Assembly (NCBI GenBank): GCA_964624825.1
Contig: CAZUYD010000003.1
Location: 1-64,000, forward strand
Direction: 5' to 3'
Length of the DNA stretch: 64,000 bases
Source of the DNA: Enorma sp964624825
GTDB lineage: Bacteria; Actinomycetota; Coriobacteriia; Coriobacteriales; Coriobacteriaceae
A program made the position numbers and the translations under genes. Below are positions 27,121 to 36,192 of the stretch, piece by piece. The notes below the pieces were generated by a model, which ran no database searches, was not told the DNA's origin, and was given only the letters and a program-made list of their open reading frames with translations. Within the stretch, counting starts at the first letter, position 1. Each line of letters starts with the position of its first letter.

Positions 27121-29300
27121 CCGCCGCTCACCTCTCGAAAGACGTTGCCATAGCGCCGCACGACCTCAGCTCGAAGGGGCAGGGTCGCCGTCGCGTCAAG
27201 AGTATGAGCATAGCGCAAGATCTCCTGCGCGTCATCGTGCGCCGCCTCGATGATTTTGGTGTCGGCATCAAGATCGACGAAGCGCAGTGTCACGCCGCCA
27301 TGCTGGCGAAGCCCGAGGATCTCGCCCTCATGACGCAGGCGCAGGTCGAGCTCTGCAAGCTCGAACCCGTTCGAGGTATGCTCCAGCGCTTCAAGTCGTT
27401 TCTGCGCTGCCGATCTTCGGGTGCCGGCGCGAGCGTGCGTCATCACGAAGCACTGGCCCGCATCGCCGCCGCGCCCCACACGGCCGCGGAGCTGGTGCAA
27501 GGTGGCCAGCCCGAACCGCTCGCCGTCTTCTATGATCATGACGGTCGCCTCGGGCACGTCCACCCCCACCTCGACCACCGTCGTCGCGACGAGAACATCG
27601 ACATCACCCGACCTAAAGGCATCGATGGCCTCGTCCTTCTCATGTGCCGCCATGCGTCCGTGCAACGCCCGAACCCGCGCGTGAGGAAAAACATGCGCCA
27701 CATGATCGAGCTCACGAACCACGCTATGCAGGCGCGGTTCTTTCGCCGACGCATCATCGAGTTCGCCCATGCTCGGAACATCATCGAGCTCGTCTGCCGA
27801 ATCCCCCTCCTCGACAAGCGCGCAGATCACATACGCGCGCTTGCCGGCAGCCAGCGCCTCACGCACCGCCCCATACGCGATGTCACGGTTTGCCTCGGTG
27901 AGCACGCGGGTGGTAACGCCCGCTCCCGCAACCGGACGCACAGCGATGACGCTCGTATCGAGATCGCCATATACAGAGAGTGCGAGCGTGCGCGGAATAG
28001 GGGTCGCCGTCATGACGAGCAGATCGGCACCCGCGCCCTTCGCACGCAAGGCGTTGCGCTGCCCCACGCCAAAGCGGTGCTGCTCGTCGATGACCACGAA
28101 CGTGAGCCGGGCGAACACCACATCATCTGAGAGCACCGCATGGGTGCCGAACAGCACAGAAAGCGTTCCTGCAGCTAGGCGGTTGGTTATATCGGTCCGC
28201 TCCGCCGCAGGTGTTGCCCCGGTTAGAAGCGCCCATGAGATACCCGCCCGTTCAAGCAGCGGCCCGCACTTCACCGCATACTGCTGGGCAAGCACGCTTG
28301 TCGGCGCCATCACGCACGCTTGGGTGCCGGTATCTGCCACCGCCGCCAAACCCATGCACGCGACAACCGTTTTACCAGTGCCCACATCGCCGAGCAGCAG
28401 CCGGTTCATGACGCGAGAACCGTCGGCCATGTCGGTAAGGATGTCATCGACGGCCTGGTTCTGCTCATCGGTGAGTGAAAACGGCAATGCCGCGCGCAGC
28501 GCGTCCACGTGCGCGCCGGGCGTATGCGCAGCCGCCACGACGCCAAGCAGGTTCTCGTCGTTGCGCACGCGCAGCGCGAGCTGCAGCAAAAGCAGCTCGT
28601 CGTAGGCAAGGCGCGCTCGCGCGGCATCTCGCTCAGCAAGGCTTTGGGGGAAGTGGATGGCACGCGTCGCGCGCGTCGCGCTCATAAGCCCGCGCCGCGC
28701 GCGCAACCGTGCAGGCAAGATGTCAATAAAGCCCTCGGTGCGCTCAAGCGCCACCGAAACGATACGCCTCATCCATGCGACCGAGATTCCCTCGCTCACC
28801 GCGTGGACGGGCACGATCGAGCCGGTCTGCGCGCGGTCATCGAGCTTCTCGTAGTGCGGAGCGCTCATTTGCTTGAACCCGTAGGCGAACTCGACGCTAC
28901 CCATCACGGCAAGGCGATCACCTGCCGCGAGCTGCTGCGCGATCCACGGCTGCTTGAAAAACGCCACCTGAAGCACGCCCGTATCGTCGACGAGCGAGAC
29001 CTCGACCACGCTCAAGCGCGGACGCGGGCGCTTCTCCACCACCTGGTCAATGGTGGCAACGATGGTGCACACCTCGCCCAGCGGCGCCTCCTCTATCGTA
29101 CAGGCGTGCGAGAAGTCGAGATACCGCCGGGGAATATGCAGCAAGAGGTCGCCCACGCGCTCGATATGCAAGCGCCTGAGCGCATCCTCGCGTGCGCCGG
29201 ACACATATTTCAGACGAGCAATGTCCTCATCGAGCGCCTCGGAACGAGAAAGCCGCTCGGAAGCCGGCGAACACGTGAAACGATGCTCGGGCGCGGGCAC
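27117..29300 (-). CDS. recG: ATP-dependent DNA helicase RecG
   Basis: RecG remodels stalled replication forks and Holliday junctions. It has an N-terminal wedge/OB domain (to ~residue 200), then superfamily 2 helicase motifs: LLGDVGTGKTVVA, IDEQHRFG (DExH variant), TATPIPRTLAL, TTVVEVGVDVPEATVM and QLRGRVGRGG. The 727 residues are full length. GTG 29300 is used; the ribosome site is weak, and the gene follows the FakA-like stop by six bases, suggesting coupling. Confidence 0.97.
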   Translation of the reverse strand: MPAPEHRFTCSPASERLSRSEALDEDIARLKYVSGAREDALRRLHIERVGDLLLHIPRRYLDFSHACTIEEAPLGEVCTIVATIDQVVEKRPRPRLSVVEVSLVDDTGVLQVAFFKQPWIAQQLAAGDRLAVMGSVEFAYGFKQMSAPHYEKLDDRAQTGSIVPVHAVSEGISVAWMRRIVSVALERTEGFIDILPARLRARRGLMSATRATRAIHFPQSLAERDAARARLAYDELLLLQLALRVRNDENLLGVVAAAHTPGAHVDALRAALPFSLTDEQNQAVDDILTDMADGSRVMNRLLLGDVGTGKTVVACMGLAAVADTGTQACVMAPTSVLAQQYAVKCGPLLERAGISWALLTGATPAAERTDITNRLAAGTLSVLFGTHAVLSDDVVFARLTFVVIDEQHRFGVGQRNALRAKGAGADLLVMTATPIPRTLALSVYGDLDTSVIAVRPVAGAGVTTRVLTEANRDIAYGAVREALAAGKRAYVICALVEEGDSADELDDVPSMGELDDASAKEPRLHSVVRELDHVAHVFPHARVRALHGRMAAHEKDEAIDAFRSGDVDVLVATTVVEVGVDVPEATVMIIEDGERFGLATLHQLRGRVGRGGDAGQCFVMTHARAGTRRSAAQKRLEALEHTSNGFELAELDLRLRHEGEILGLRQHGGVTLRFVDLDADTKIIEAAHDDAQEILRYAHTLDATATLPLRAEVVRRYGNVFREVSGG

Positions 29301-29306
29301 AAAAAC

Positions 29307-30977
29307 CTACTCGATAGAGAAGACTATCGGGTACAACGGTTGCTCGCCGCGGTGGGAATCGATCTCGAGGTCGGGATGGGCCTCCTCGATGGCAGCGATG
29401 ATGTCCTCGAAGTCTTCATCCGAGAGCTCTTCGCCCGCCAGAATGGTGAGCGCATCGCCTTCTTCCTCATCTTGCATGCGATCGATGCAGTCGAGGGTAA
29501 CCTGTTTGATGTCCGATCCCACCACGTCGATGGAGCCCGCGATGATGCCCATGACATCGCCCGCATGAATAGCCGAACCATCCGATGCGGCGCTATCGCG
29601 CACCGCGCGCGTAACCTCGCCGTCGCGAACCGCGGCAATGGCTTCAGTCATAGCCTCGACCGCATCTTCAAGTGAGGAATCGGGCAGCACCGCGAAGAGC
29701 GCGGAGAACGCCTGGGGAACCGTCTTGGTGGGAATCACGACGACCCGCTTGTCCTCGCAGGCGTTGGCAGCGGCCTCAGCCGCCATGCGTATGTTACCGT
29801 TGTCGGGCAAGATGATGACCGCCTCGGCGTTCACCCGATCGACGGCTTCGAGCAGGTCTGCGGTCGAGGGGTTCATGGTCTGGCCACCCGAAACGACCAC
29901 ATCGACGCCGAGCGACTCAAGGATCTCAGCCTCGCCCGAACCCGCCGCGACCGCGACGAACCCGATCGCCTTCGCGGGCTCACCGGCGGCCTTGGCATCC
30001 TGGTCCGCATGGATCTTGGCGGTGCGCTCGTGCGACTCCATATCCATGTTGTGGATGAACACCTCGTAGACCTGACCGAGCTGAAGCATGTGCTCGAGCA
30101 CCAGGTTGGGGGTGTTCGAGTGCACGTGGATCTTGTAATCGGGGTACGACCCCACGAGCAGCTCGCAATCGCCCATAGATCCCAAAAACTTCAGGCAATC
30201 CTCCTCATCGAAGGGGGCATCCGCCTTGAAAAGGAACTCGTTGCAATACCGGTATTCTGAGCCCTCCCAATCGTCATTCGCCTCGATCTCCACGCGGCCA
30301 AGCGCCGAGGTTCGGGCGGTATCGGCGATGTCGAAGGTCGCGGAAAAATCCTCAGCCTTCGCCGTGGAACGGCCGAGCGCCGCGGCGACGAAGTTCTCCA
30401 AGAAGATGGCGAAGCCAAATGCGCCGGAGTCCACCACGCCATTTTCCTTGAGCACCGGGAGCAGGTCGGGGGTGCGCGCCACCGATTCATACGCCTCCAC
30501 CACGATGGCGTCGAGCGTTTCCTCCACCGAGTCGCGCGCCTTCGCACAGGCATCGGCGCGCGTCGAGATATCGCGCAGCACCGTGAGGATGGTGCCCTCC
30601 ACGGGTTTGCGCACCGCTTTAAAGGCGACCTTCACCGCGTTGCGAAGCGCAGCCGAAACGTCACTCGAAGCGATAGGGTCGACCGCGCCCACCAGGCCCT
30701 CGGCCACGCCGCGCAGAATCTGCGAGGTGATGACCCCGGAGTTGCCGCGAGCGCCCATCAGCGAACCGTGCGTGATGGCGGCGGCGATATCCTCCATGTC
30801 CGCGTCAGCGGACAGGCTGCTCAGCTCCCGCACCACGGAGGCCAAGGTGAGCGACATGTTGGTACCCGTGTCGCCATCGGGAACCGGGAACACGTTGAGC
30901 TTATTGATATCCTCGGCCTTATCTGAAACCGCAGCGGCGGCGATGGGAAAGCAAGTTCGAATGGTCTTCGCAATCAT
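29307..30977 (-). CDS. DAK-family (YloV/FakA-like) kinase
   Basis: The N-terminal DhaL-like domain has VFPVPDGDTGTNM, which binds ATP and magnesium, and HGSLMGARGNSGVI. The middle and C-terminal parts match the fatty-acid-kinase A layout. In Staphylococcus aureus FakA phosphorylates fatty acids held by FakB. The 556-residue length is normal. GGAGATAA precedes ATG 30977. An Asp23-family gene lies upstream, the usual yloU-yloV pairing of Gram-positives. No FakB (DegV) gene is present in the window. Confidence 0.9.
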   Translation of the reverse strand: MIAKTIRTCFPIAAAAVSDKAEDINKLNVFPVPDGDTGTNMSLTLASVVRELSSLSADADMEDIAAAITHGSLMGARGNSGVITSQILRGVAEGLVGAVDPIASSDVSAALRNAVKVAFKAVRKPVEGTILTVLRDISTRADACAKARDSVEETLDAIVVEAYESVARTPDLLPVLKENGVVDSGAFGFAIFLENFVAAALGRSTAKAEDFSATFDIADTARTSALGRVEIEANDDWEGSEYRYCNEFLFKADAPFDEEDCLKFLGSMGDCELLVGSYPDYKIHVHSNTPNLVLEHMLQLGQVYEVFIHNMDMESHERTAKIHADQDAKAAGEPAKAIGFVAVAAGSGEAEILESLGVDVVVSGGQTMNPSTADLLEAVDRVNAEAVIILPDNGNIRMAAEAAANACEDKRVVVIPTKTVPQAFSALFAVLPDSSLEDAVEAMTEAIAAVRDGEVTRAVRDSAASDGSAIHAGDVMGIIAGSIDVVGSDIKQVTLDCIDRMQDEEEGDALTILAGEELSDEDFEDIIAAIEEAHPDLEIDSHRGEQPLYPIVFSIE

Positions 30978-31020
30978 CAGCGTTATCTCCGTTGTCTAGC
31001 AGAATTGTTCATGCAGGCGC

Positions 31021-31374
31021 TTAACCGCGGCCCTTCAAGGCGTCAACGTGAATGACGACCTTGAGCTTGGCAGGATCGATCTGTGCGACCTCCTGCAAGG
31101 TGAACGCCACCGCACTCGAAAGATTCTCGCAAACGGATTTGATATTCACGCTGTCTTCGAGCACCACGTGCAGATCGACCGCAAGGCCGCCCCCGATGGT
31201 GGAGACGAGCACGCCCTTGCGCAGGCGCTGGCCGGCTAAAAGCCGCACGCTCTCGGCTCCCTGCAGCTGCTCGGCCATGCCCACAACGCCATAGCAGGAC
31301 ATGGCGGCGTAACCGGCGATATCGGCGATAACGTCGTTCGAGACGCTTAAAGATCCGGGTACGGTATCAGGCAC
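31021..31374 (-). CDS. Asp23/Gls24 (YloU)-family protein
   Basis: The 117-residue protein begins at GTG 31374 with GGGAG six bases upstream. The family pattern is clear: SVSNDVIADIAGYAAMSCYGVVGMA followed by VDLHVVLEDSVNIKSVCENL. Asp23/Gls24 proteins are linked to envelope or alkaline stress, but the YloU subgroup beside yloV has no proven role. It is divergent from rpmB. Confidence 0.9.
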   Translation of the reverse strand: MPDTVPGSLSVSNDVIADIAGYAAMSCYGVVGMAEQLQGAESVRLLAGQRLRKGVLVSTIGGGLAVDLHVVLEDSVNIKSVCENLSSAVAFTLQEVAQIDPAKLKVVIHVDALKGRG

Positions 31375-31624
31375 GTGAATCTCCCATCTGATGCACAGGC
31401 ATCTGCCTACGAGGTACAAGAGTAATCCTATGTTATATTACTACGCCGCGCGAGGCTGTTGCTCCCGAACTGACAGCAATCTTTTGCCATGCCCGCACAG
31501 GGGGCTTTCGAGCGACCGCCTCAAACTCTTCATGAAGATTGCACGTAATCTTACCGCGGTGTGCTATAGTTCCTATCTGTTTGATTAATCGGATAGCCAA
31601 AGACCACCCAAGGAGGGTTTCGAT

Positions 31625-31813
31625 ATGTCCAAGGTTTGCGAAATCTGTGGCAAGCACCCCGTTGCCGGTCGCTCCATCAGCCACTCTCACCGCGTGACCA
31701 ACCGTACGTTCCGTCCGAACATCCAGCGCGTGTATTGTGTGGTGAACGGCCACCGTAAGAAGATGAACGTCTGCACCAACTGCCTTAAATCTGGCAAGGT
31801 TGCTCGTTCGTAG
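31625..31813 (+). CDS. rpmB: 50S ribosomal protein L28
   Basis: The 62-residue L28 has two CxxC pairs (Cys5/8 and Cys50/53), the zinc-binding form. HRVTNRTFRPNIQRV is the family core. AAGGAGGG precedes the ATG. A TATAGT at 31565-31570 with TTGCAC upstream is a possible promoter, but the spacing of 20 is long. It has its own terminator. Confidence 0.97.
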   Translation: MSKVCEICGKHPVAGRSISHSHRVTNRTFRPNIQRVYCVVNGHRKKMNVCTNCLKSGKVARS

Positions 31814-31911
31814 TGCGCATCGCGCTGCGTTGCCTCCGCTTTCCCAAACACGGGATGCGACGAGCCAGCCAACAACTTACTCCCACTCCTTGGGGAACAT
31901 TTTTACTATGC

Positions 31912-31940
31912 AACAGGACGCCCGCGTGGGCGTTCTGTTC
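31912..31940 (+). terminator. Intrinsic terminator of rpmB
   Basis: AACAGGACGCCC and GGGCGTTCTGTT form a stem with a short loop, followed by TCTTTAT, about 100 bp after the stop. Confidence 0.8.
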
Positions 31941-32005
31941 TTTATAGCCGATCTTGTTGGGAACGCTATGGCGCCACACGCCCTCTCGCAAGGCGCGCTA
32001 GTTGT

Positions 32006-32035
32006 ATAAGACGCTGGCTAATAAGACGCTGGCTA
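32006..32035 (+). repeat. 15-bp perfect tandem duplication
   Basis: ATAAGACGCTGGCTA occurs twice back to back. It probably reflects a recent slippage event; no function is evident. Confidence 0.7.
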
Positions 32036-32346
32036 GCGGTTCGCACGGAAGACACCGACCCCTTGCCGCAAGGCCGCATTCGGTTCCTTCATCCATACGC
32101 ATCTTTAGCTCGCGCGTCGCTTGAGCGCATGCAGACGGTGCCCATAGCCGCCAACCGCGTGCCGTCGTACGCCCTGACGTAAGAACAACGACATCCATAG
32201 CCGTGCCTTTGTGACGCCTGTGTACCTCGACGCGCGCATTTACCGACGTGCGCCATATCCATGGCCGCACCCAACGTGCCGCGCACGCACACATCTCCTT
32301 CATAAAACATGCGATTGCATTGACCAAATAACCCATCTCTTGAGCT

Positions 32347-32380
32347 ATTAAAGCGTTCAAAAAAATTAAAACGCTTTAAT
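32347..32380. promoter_or_regulatory. Operator-like inverted repeat upstream of adhE
   Basis: ATTAAAGCGTT (32347-32357) and AACGCTTTAAT (32370-32380) are perfect inverted repeats. Each half is itself nearly palindromic around a central CG, like LacI/CcpA-family sites. An extended -10 (TGCTAGAAT, 32423-32431) lies about 45 bp downstream. A further dyad, AATAAGCCTTATT followed by GAAGCGCTTT, is found after the adhE stop near 35147. Confidence 0.5.
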
Positions 32381-32471
32381 TTGGTCTTTCTCTCGAAAAA
32401 CCCACGATGACCAGTTAAAACTTGCTAGAATCAAGCCCGTAGGGTAGGTCACCATTCATGAGGAGATATAT

Positions 32472-35117
32472 ATGGTGAAAAAGGCTACAGCAACTGCTGT
32501 CCCCGAGACCATCGACTCTGTCGACGCGCTCGAGGCCAAGCTTGCCAACATGCGTGAAGCCCAAAAGGTTTTCGCCACCTACACACAGGAGCAGGTGGAT
32601 AAGATCTTCTACGAGGCGGCTATGGCTGCCAACAAGGCGCGCATCCCGTTGGCCAAGATGGCTATCGAAGAGACGCACCGCGGTGTGCTCGAGGACAAGG
32701 TTATCAAGAACCACTACGCCGCTGAGTACATCTACAACACCTACAAGAACACGAAGACCTGCGGTGTCATCGAGCGCGACGAGGCCTATGGCATAACCAA
32801 GATCGCCGAGCCCATCGGTATCGTCGGTGCCGTCATCCCCACCACCAACCCCACCTCGACCGCCATCTTCAAGACGCTCATCTGCCTGAAGACCCGCAAC
32901 GCCATCATCATCTCCCCGCATCCGGCAGCGGCTGCGTGCACCATCGCGGCGGCCAAGCTCGTCTACGAGACCGCGGTGAAGGCCGGTGCGCCCGAGGGCA
33001 TCATCGGCTGGATCGATCAGCCCTCGCTCGAGCTCACCAACAAGCTCATGAGCGATGTTGACATCATCCTCGCCACCGGCGGCCCCGGCATGGTAAAGAG
33101 CGCCTACTCCTCCGGAAAACCCGCGCTCGGCGTGGGCGCCGGCAACACCCCCGTCATTATCGACGAGACCGCCGACATCCTGAACGCCGTGAACTCCATC
33201 ATCCATTCAAAGACCTTCGATAACGGCATGATACGCGCGTCCGAGCGGTCCGTGACCGTCACCGACTCAATCTATGACGAGGTGAAATCTGAGTTCCAGC
33301 GTCGCGGCTGCTACTTCGTGAAGCAGGGCAAGGAGCTCGAGGCCCTGCGTGAGGCGATGTTCAAAAACGGTGCGCTCGATCACCGCATCCCCGGCATGCC
33401 CGCCACGACGATCGCCGAGCTCGCCGGCATCACGGTGCCCGCGAAGACCAAGATCCTCATCGCCGAGGTCACCTCGACCGACCCGGCGAAGGAGGAGTTC
33501 TCGCACGAGAAGCTCTCCCCCGTGCTCGCCATGTACCATGCCGAGAACTTCCAAGAGGCGGTAGACAAAGCCGAGCACCTGGTGCTCGCCGGCGGTCCGG
33601 GTCACACCGCGTCCCTCTATGTGCACCCCGCCGAGAAGGATAAGATCGCGCTCTTCGAAGAGACCATGAAGGCATGCCGCATCGTCATCAACACGCCTTC
33701 GAGCCATGGCGGCATCGGCGACCTTTACAACTTCGGCATGAAGCCGTCCCTGACCCTGGGCTGCGGCTCTTGGGGTGGCAATTCCGTCTCTGAGAACGTT
33801 GGGGTGAAGCACTTGCTCAACATCAAGACCGTGGCGGAGCGCCGCGAGAACATGCTCTGGTTCCGCGCCCCCGAAAAGGTGTATTTCAAGAAGGGCTGCA
33901 CGCCCGTCGCCCTCGACGAGCTGGGCACGGTCATGGGTAAGAAGCGCGCCTTCATCGTGACCGACAACTTCCTGTATAAGAACGGAAACTGCCGCGCCAT
34001 CGAGGAGAAGCTCGATGAGATGGGCATCGCTCACGACTCCTTCTACGACATCTGCCCCGACCCGCGCCTGCAGGATGCCCAGAAGGGCGCTGAGCGCATG
34101 CGCCTCTTCGAGCCCGACGTGATCATCGCCGTCGGCGGCGGCTCGGCCATGGACGCTGCCAAGATCATGTGGCTCATGTACGAACATCCCGAGGTGAACT
34201 TCGACGATGCCGCGATGGACTTCATGGACATCCGCAAGCGCGTCTTCACCTTCCCGAAGCTTGGAGAGAAGGCTTACTTCGTGGCGGTGCCGACCTCCTC
34301 GGGTACCGGTTCCGAGGTCACGCCGTTCGCCATCATCACCGACGCCGAAACCGGCATCAAGTGGCCGATCGCGGACTACGCCCTCCTGCCGAACATGGCC
34401 ATCGTCGACGTGGATAACGCCATGACGGCACCCAAGGGCCTTACCTGCGCCTCGGGTATCGACGTCATGACGCATGCCATCGAGTCCTACGTCTCGATCA
34501 TGTCCTCCGACTACACCAAGGGTCTCTCCATGCGCGCCGCCAAGCTCGTGTTCGAGAACCTGCCGGCTGCCTATGAGAAGGGCGCGTCCGATCCGCATGC
34601 GCGCGAGGAGATGCACAACGCCTCCTGCCTTGCCGGCATGGCCTTCGCCAACGCCTTCCTGGGCGTGAACCACTCCATGGCTCACAAGCTCGGAGCCTTC
34701 CATCACATCGCGCACGGCCTTGCCAACGCGGTCATCCTGACGCGCGTCATGCGCTATAACGCCGCCGAGAGACCCTCCAAGATGGGAACCTTCTCGCAGT
34801 ACCAGTATCCGCACGCGCTGCATGACTACGCCGAGCTTGGTCGGTTCTGCGGCTGCACCGGCAAGGACGACCGCGAGGTCTTCGAGAACTTCATCGCTAA
34901 GCTCGAGGATCTTATGGATCAAATTGGCATCAAGAAGACCATCGCCGAGTACGGCGTGGATGAGAAGTACTTCCTCGAGACCCTCGACGAGATGAGCGAG
35001 CAGGCGTTCAACGACCAATGCACCGGCGCCAACCCGCGCTACCCGCTCATCAGCGAGATCAAGGAACTCTACCTTGACGCCTATTATGGTCGTGAGCCGA
35101 AGTCTTACGAGGAATAA
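32472..35117 (+). CDS. adhE: Bifunctional aldehyde-alcohol dehydrogenase AdhE (ALDH active-site Cys replaced by Arg)
   Basis: AdhE normally reduces acetyl-CoA to acetaldehyde (N-terminal ALDH domain, ~1-440) and then to ethanol (C-terminal iron alcohol dehydrogenase, ~455-881). The length of 881 residues is full. The ADH half is intact: GGGSAMDAAK near 555-564, DVMTHAIE, and the iron-binding His cluster HSMAHKLGAFHH near 733. In the ALDH half the active-site segment, normally ICASEQS, reads IRASERS, so the catalytic Cys is Arg255 (codon CGC, 33234-33236) and the following Gln is Arg259. As read, the aldehyde dehydrogenase step should be inactive. GAGGAGATATAT precedes the ATG. Confidence 0.96.
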   Translation: MVKKATATAVPETIDSVDALEAKLANMREAQKVFATYTQEQVDKIFYEAAMAANKARIPLAKMAIEETHRGVLEDKVIKNHYAAEYIYNTYKNTKTCGVIERDEAYGITKIAEPIGIVGAVIPTTNPTSTAIFKTLICLKTRNAIIISPHPAAAACTIAAAKLVYETAVKAGAPEGIIGWIDQPSLELTNKLMSDVDIILATGGPGMVKSAYSSGKPALGVGAGNTPVIIDETADILNAVNSIIHSKTFDNGMIRASERSVTVTDSIYDEVKSEFQRRGCYFVKQGKELEALREAMFKNGALDHRIPGMPATTIAELAGITVPAKTKILIAEVTSTDPAKEEFSHEKLSPVLAMYHAENFQEAVDKAEHLVLAGGPGHTASLYVHPAEKDKIALFEETMKACRIVINTPSSHGGIGDLYNFGMKPSLTLGCGSWGGNSVSENVGVKHLLNIKTVAERRENMLWFRAPEKVYFKKGCTPVALDELGTVMGKKRAFIVTDNFLYKNGNCRAIEEKLDEMGIAHDSFYDICPDPRLQDAQKGAERMRLFEPDVIIAVGGGSAMDAAKIMWLMYEHPEVNFDDAAMDFMDIRKRVFTFPKLGEKAYFVAVPTSSGTGSEVTPFAIITDAETGIKWPIADYALLPNMAIVDVDNAMTAPKGLTCASGIDVMTHAIESYVSIMSSDYTKGLSMRAAKLVFENLPAAYEKGASDPHAREEMHNASCLAGMAFANAFLGVNHSMAHKLGAFHHIAHGLANAVILTRVMRYNAAERPSKMGTFSQYQYPHALHDYAELGRFCGCTGKDDREVFENFIAKLEDLMDQIGIKKTIAEYGVDEKYFLETLDEMSEQAFNDQCTGANPRYPLISEIKELYLDAYYGREPKSYEE

Positions 35118-35193
35118 TTCCAGCTCTGAGCGTTGGATTCGTGCCGAATAAGCCTTATTGAAGCGCTTTATTAAAATGGCACGTTCACCTTTC

Positions 35194-35236
35194 AAAACGC
35201 ACCGTTCGCCGCAAATGCGGGCGGTGCGTTTTCGTT
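35194..35236 (+). terminator. Intrinsic terminator of adhE
   Basis: AAAACGCACCG and CGGTGCGTTTT form a perfect 11-bp stem, with an inner CCGC/GCGG pairing in the loop, followed by TTCG. It lies about 75 bp past the adhE stop. Confidence 0.8.
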
Positions 35237-35279
35237 TGGGTACCATGGGGATGTCATCCAAACGAAAGGAAGGTACGAC

Positions 35280-36047
35280 ATGATCCTCCCCGATTCCAAA
35301 GTCGAACTTGTCCGGCGCGGCAACAAGGTCGTCTATGACCTCGGAGACAAGATCACTAAGGTCTTCAACGAGAGCAAGCCGGTTTCCGATATCTTCAACG
35401 AGGCATTGAATCTCGCGCGCATCAATGAGTGCGGCATACGCTCACCGAAGGCGCTCGGAGTTGAGCAGGTCGAGGGCGAGGAATCTGGTTGGGCGCTCAT
35501 CACGAGCAAGATTCCGGGCGTCACGCTCGCCGAGAAAATCGAAGCAGAGCCCCAGCGCTTCGGCGAGTACCTCGAACAGTTCGTTGACCTGCAAATCGAG
35601 ATTCATGGACACAAGTCGCCGCTGCTCAATCGCCAGGATGACAAATACGCCCGCATGATCAACTCACTCGAAGCAATCAACGCGACCACCCGATACAACC
35701 TGCTCGAGCGCCTCGATGGCCTCAAAAAAGAGGCTGCGGTCTGCCATGGTGATTTCAATCCCACAAACGTGATCGTGAGCGAGGATGGCACGCTCTCTGT
35801 TTGCGACTGGGCACACGCCACCCAAGGTGCTGCGGCGGCAGACGTTGCGATGACGTACCTGCTGTTCTCGATTCAGAGCAAGGAGCAGGCCGAGGCGTAT
35901 CTCGACACCTATTGCGAGCGCGCGGACATGCCCAAGCAGATCGTTCGTCAGTGGTTGCCCGTCATCGCCGCCTCCGAGCTCGCCCGTAAGCGCAAGGTGG
36001 ATGGAACGTTCCTGATGAGCTGGATCGACGTGTTCTCCTATCAGTGA
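35280..36047 (+). CDS. Aminoglycoside phosphotransferase-fold (APH/choline kinase-like) protein
   Basis: The 255-residue protein has the small-molecule kinase motifs CHGDFNPTNVIV (catalytic loop with Asp and Asn) and LSVCDWAHAT (metal-binding DFG-equivalent). The N-lobe VVYDLGDKITKVFNES carries the ATP-binding Lys. The substrate is unknown; relatives phosphorylate choline, thiamine, homoserine or aminoglycosides. GGAAGG precedes the ATG. It has its own terminator and no pathway neighbours. The convergent thiamine pyrophosphokinase downstream is suggestive only. Confidence 0.8.
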   Translation: MILPDSKVELVRRGNKVVYDLGDKITKVFNESKPVSDIFNEALNLARINECGIRSPKALGVEQVEGEESGWALITSKIPGVTLAEKIEAEPQRFGEYLEQFVDLQIEIHGHKSPLLNRQDDKYARMINSLEAINATTRYNLLERLDGLKKEAAVCHGDFNPTNVIVSEDGTLSVCDWAHATQGAAAADVAMTYLLFSIQSKEQAEAYLDTYCERADMPKQIVRQWLPVIAASELARKRKVDGTFLMSWIDVFSYQ

Positions 36048-36083
36048 TGATCAAGCCGCATATACGCTGATCCGTGCTGCTGT

Positions 36084-36120
36084 GAATGCCCCGCAGAAAG
36101 CCTGCGGGGCATTCTTTTTC
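36084..36120. terminator. Strong intrinsic terminator, possibly bidirectional
   Basis: GAATGCCCCGCAG and CTGCGGGGCATTC are perfect arms around a short loop, followed on the plus strand by TTTTTC. It lies between convergent genes. Confidence 0.9.
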
Positions 36121-36192
36121 AGGCATTCGCTTGAGAGCGTCTCCGCGCCCAGCATCGCCCAAAACGAAGGCCATGCGCAGCCCGGTCGTGCA

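Larger units (their letters stand above)
31814..32471. other. Intergenic region rpmB-adhE
   Basis: About 660 bp with the rpmB terminator (31912-31940), a 15-bp tandem duplication (32006-32035) and an operator-like inverted repeat (32347-32380) before adhE. A minus-strand frame across 31998-32360 looks non-coding. No gene is seen. Confidence 0.6.

Noticed and set aside
31998..32360. 120-codon minus-strand frame between rpmB and adhE
   Set aside because: No ribosome site, no recognisable motif, and it covers repeat and promoter sequence.
33267..35261. 664-codon minus-strand frame opposite adhE
   Set aside because: It is a shadow of AdhE; its composition (His/Gly/Val/Leu/Asp-rich) is typical of antisense translation.
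36048..36192. Thiamine riboswitch for the thiamine pyrophosphokinase gene
   Set aside because: The gene is transcribed from the other side, coupled to the HAD gene, and no THI-box sequence is seen upstream of that pair.
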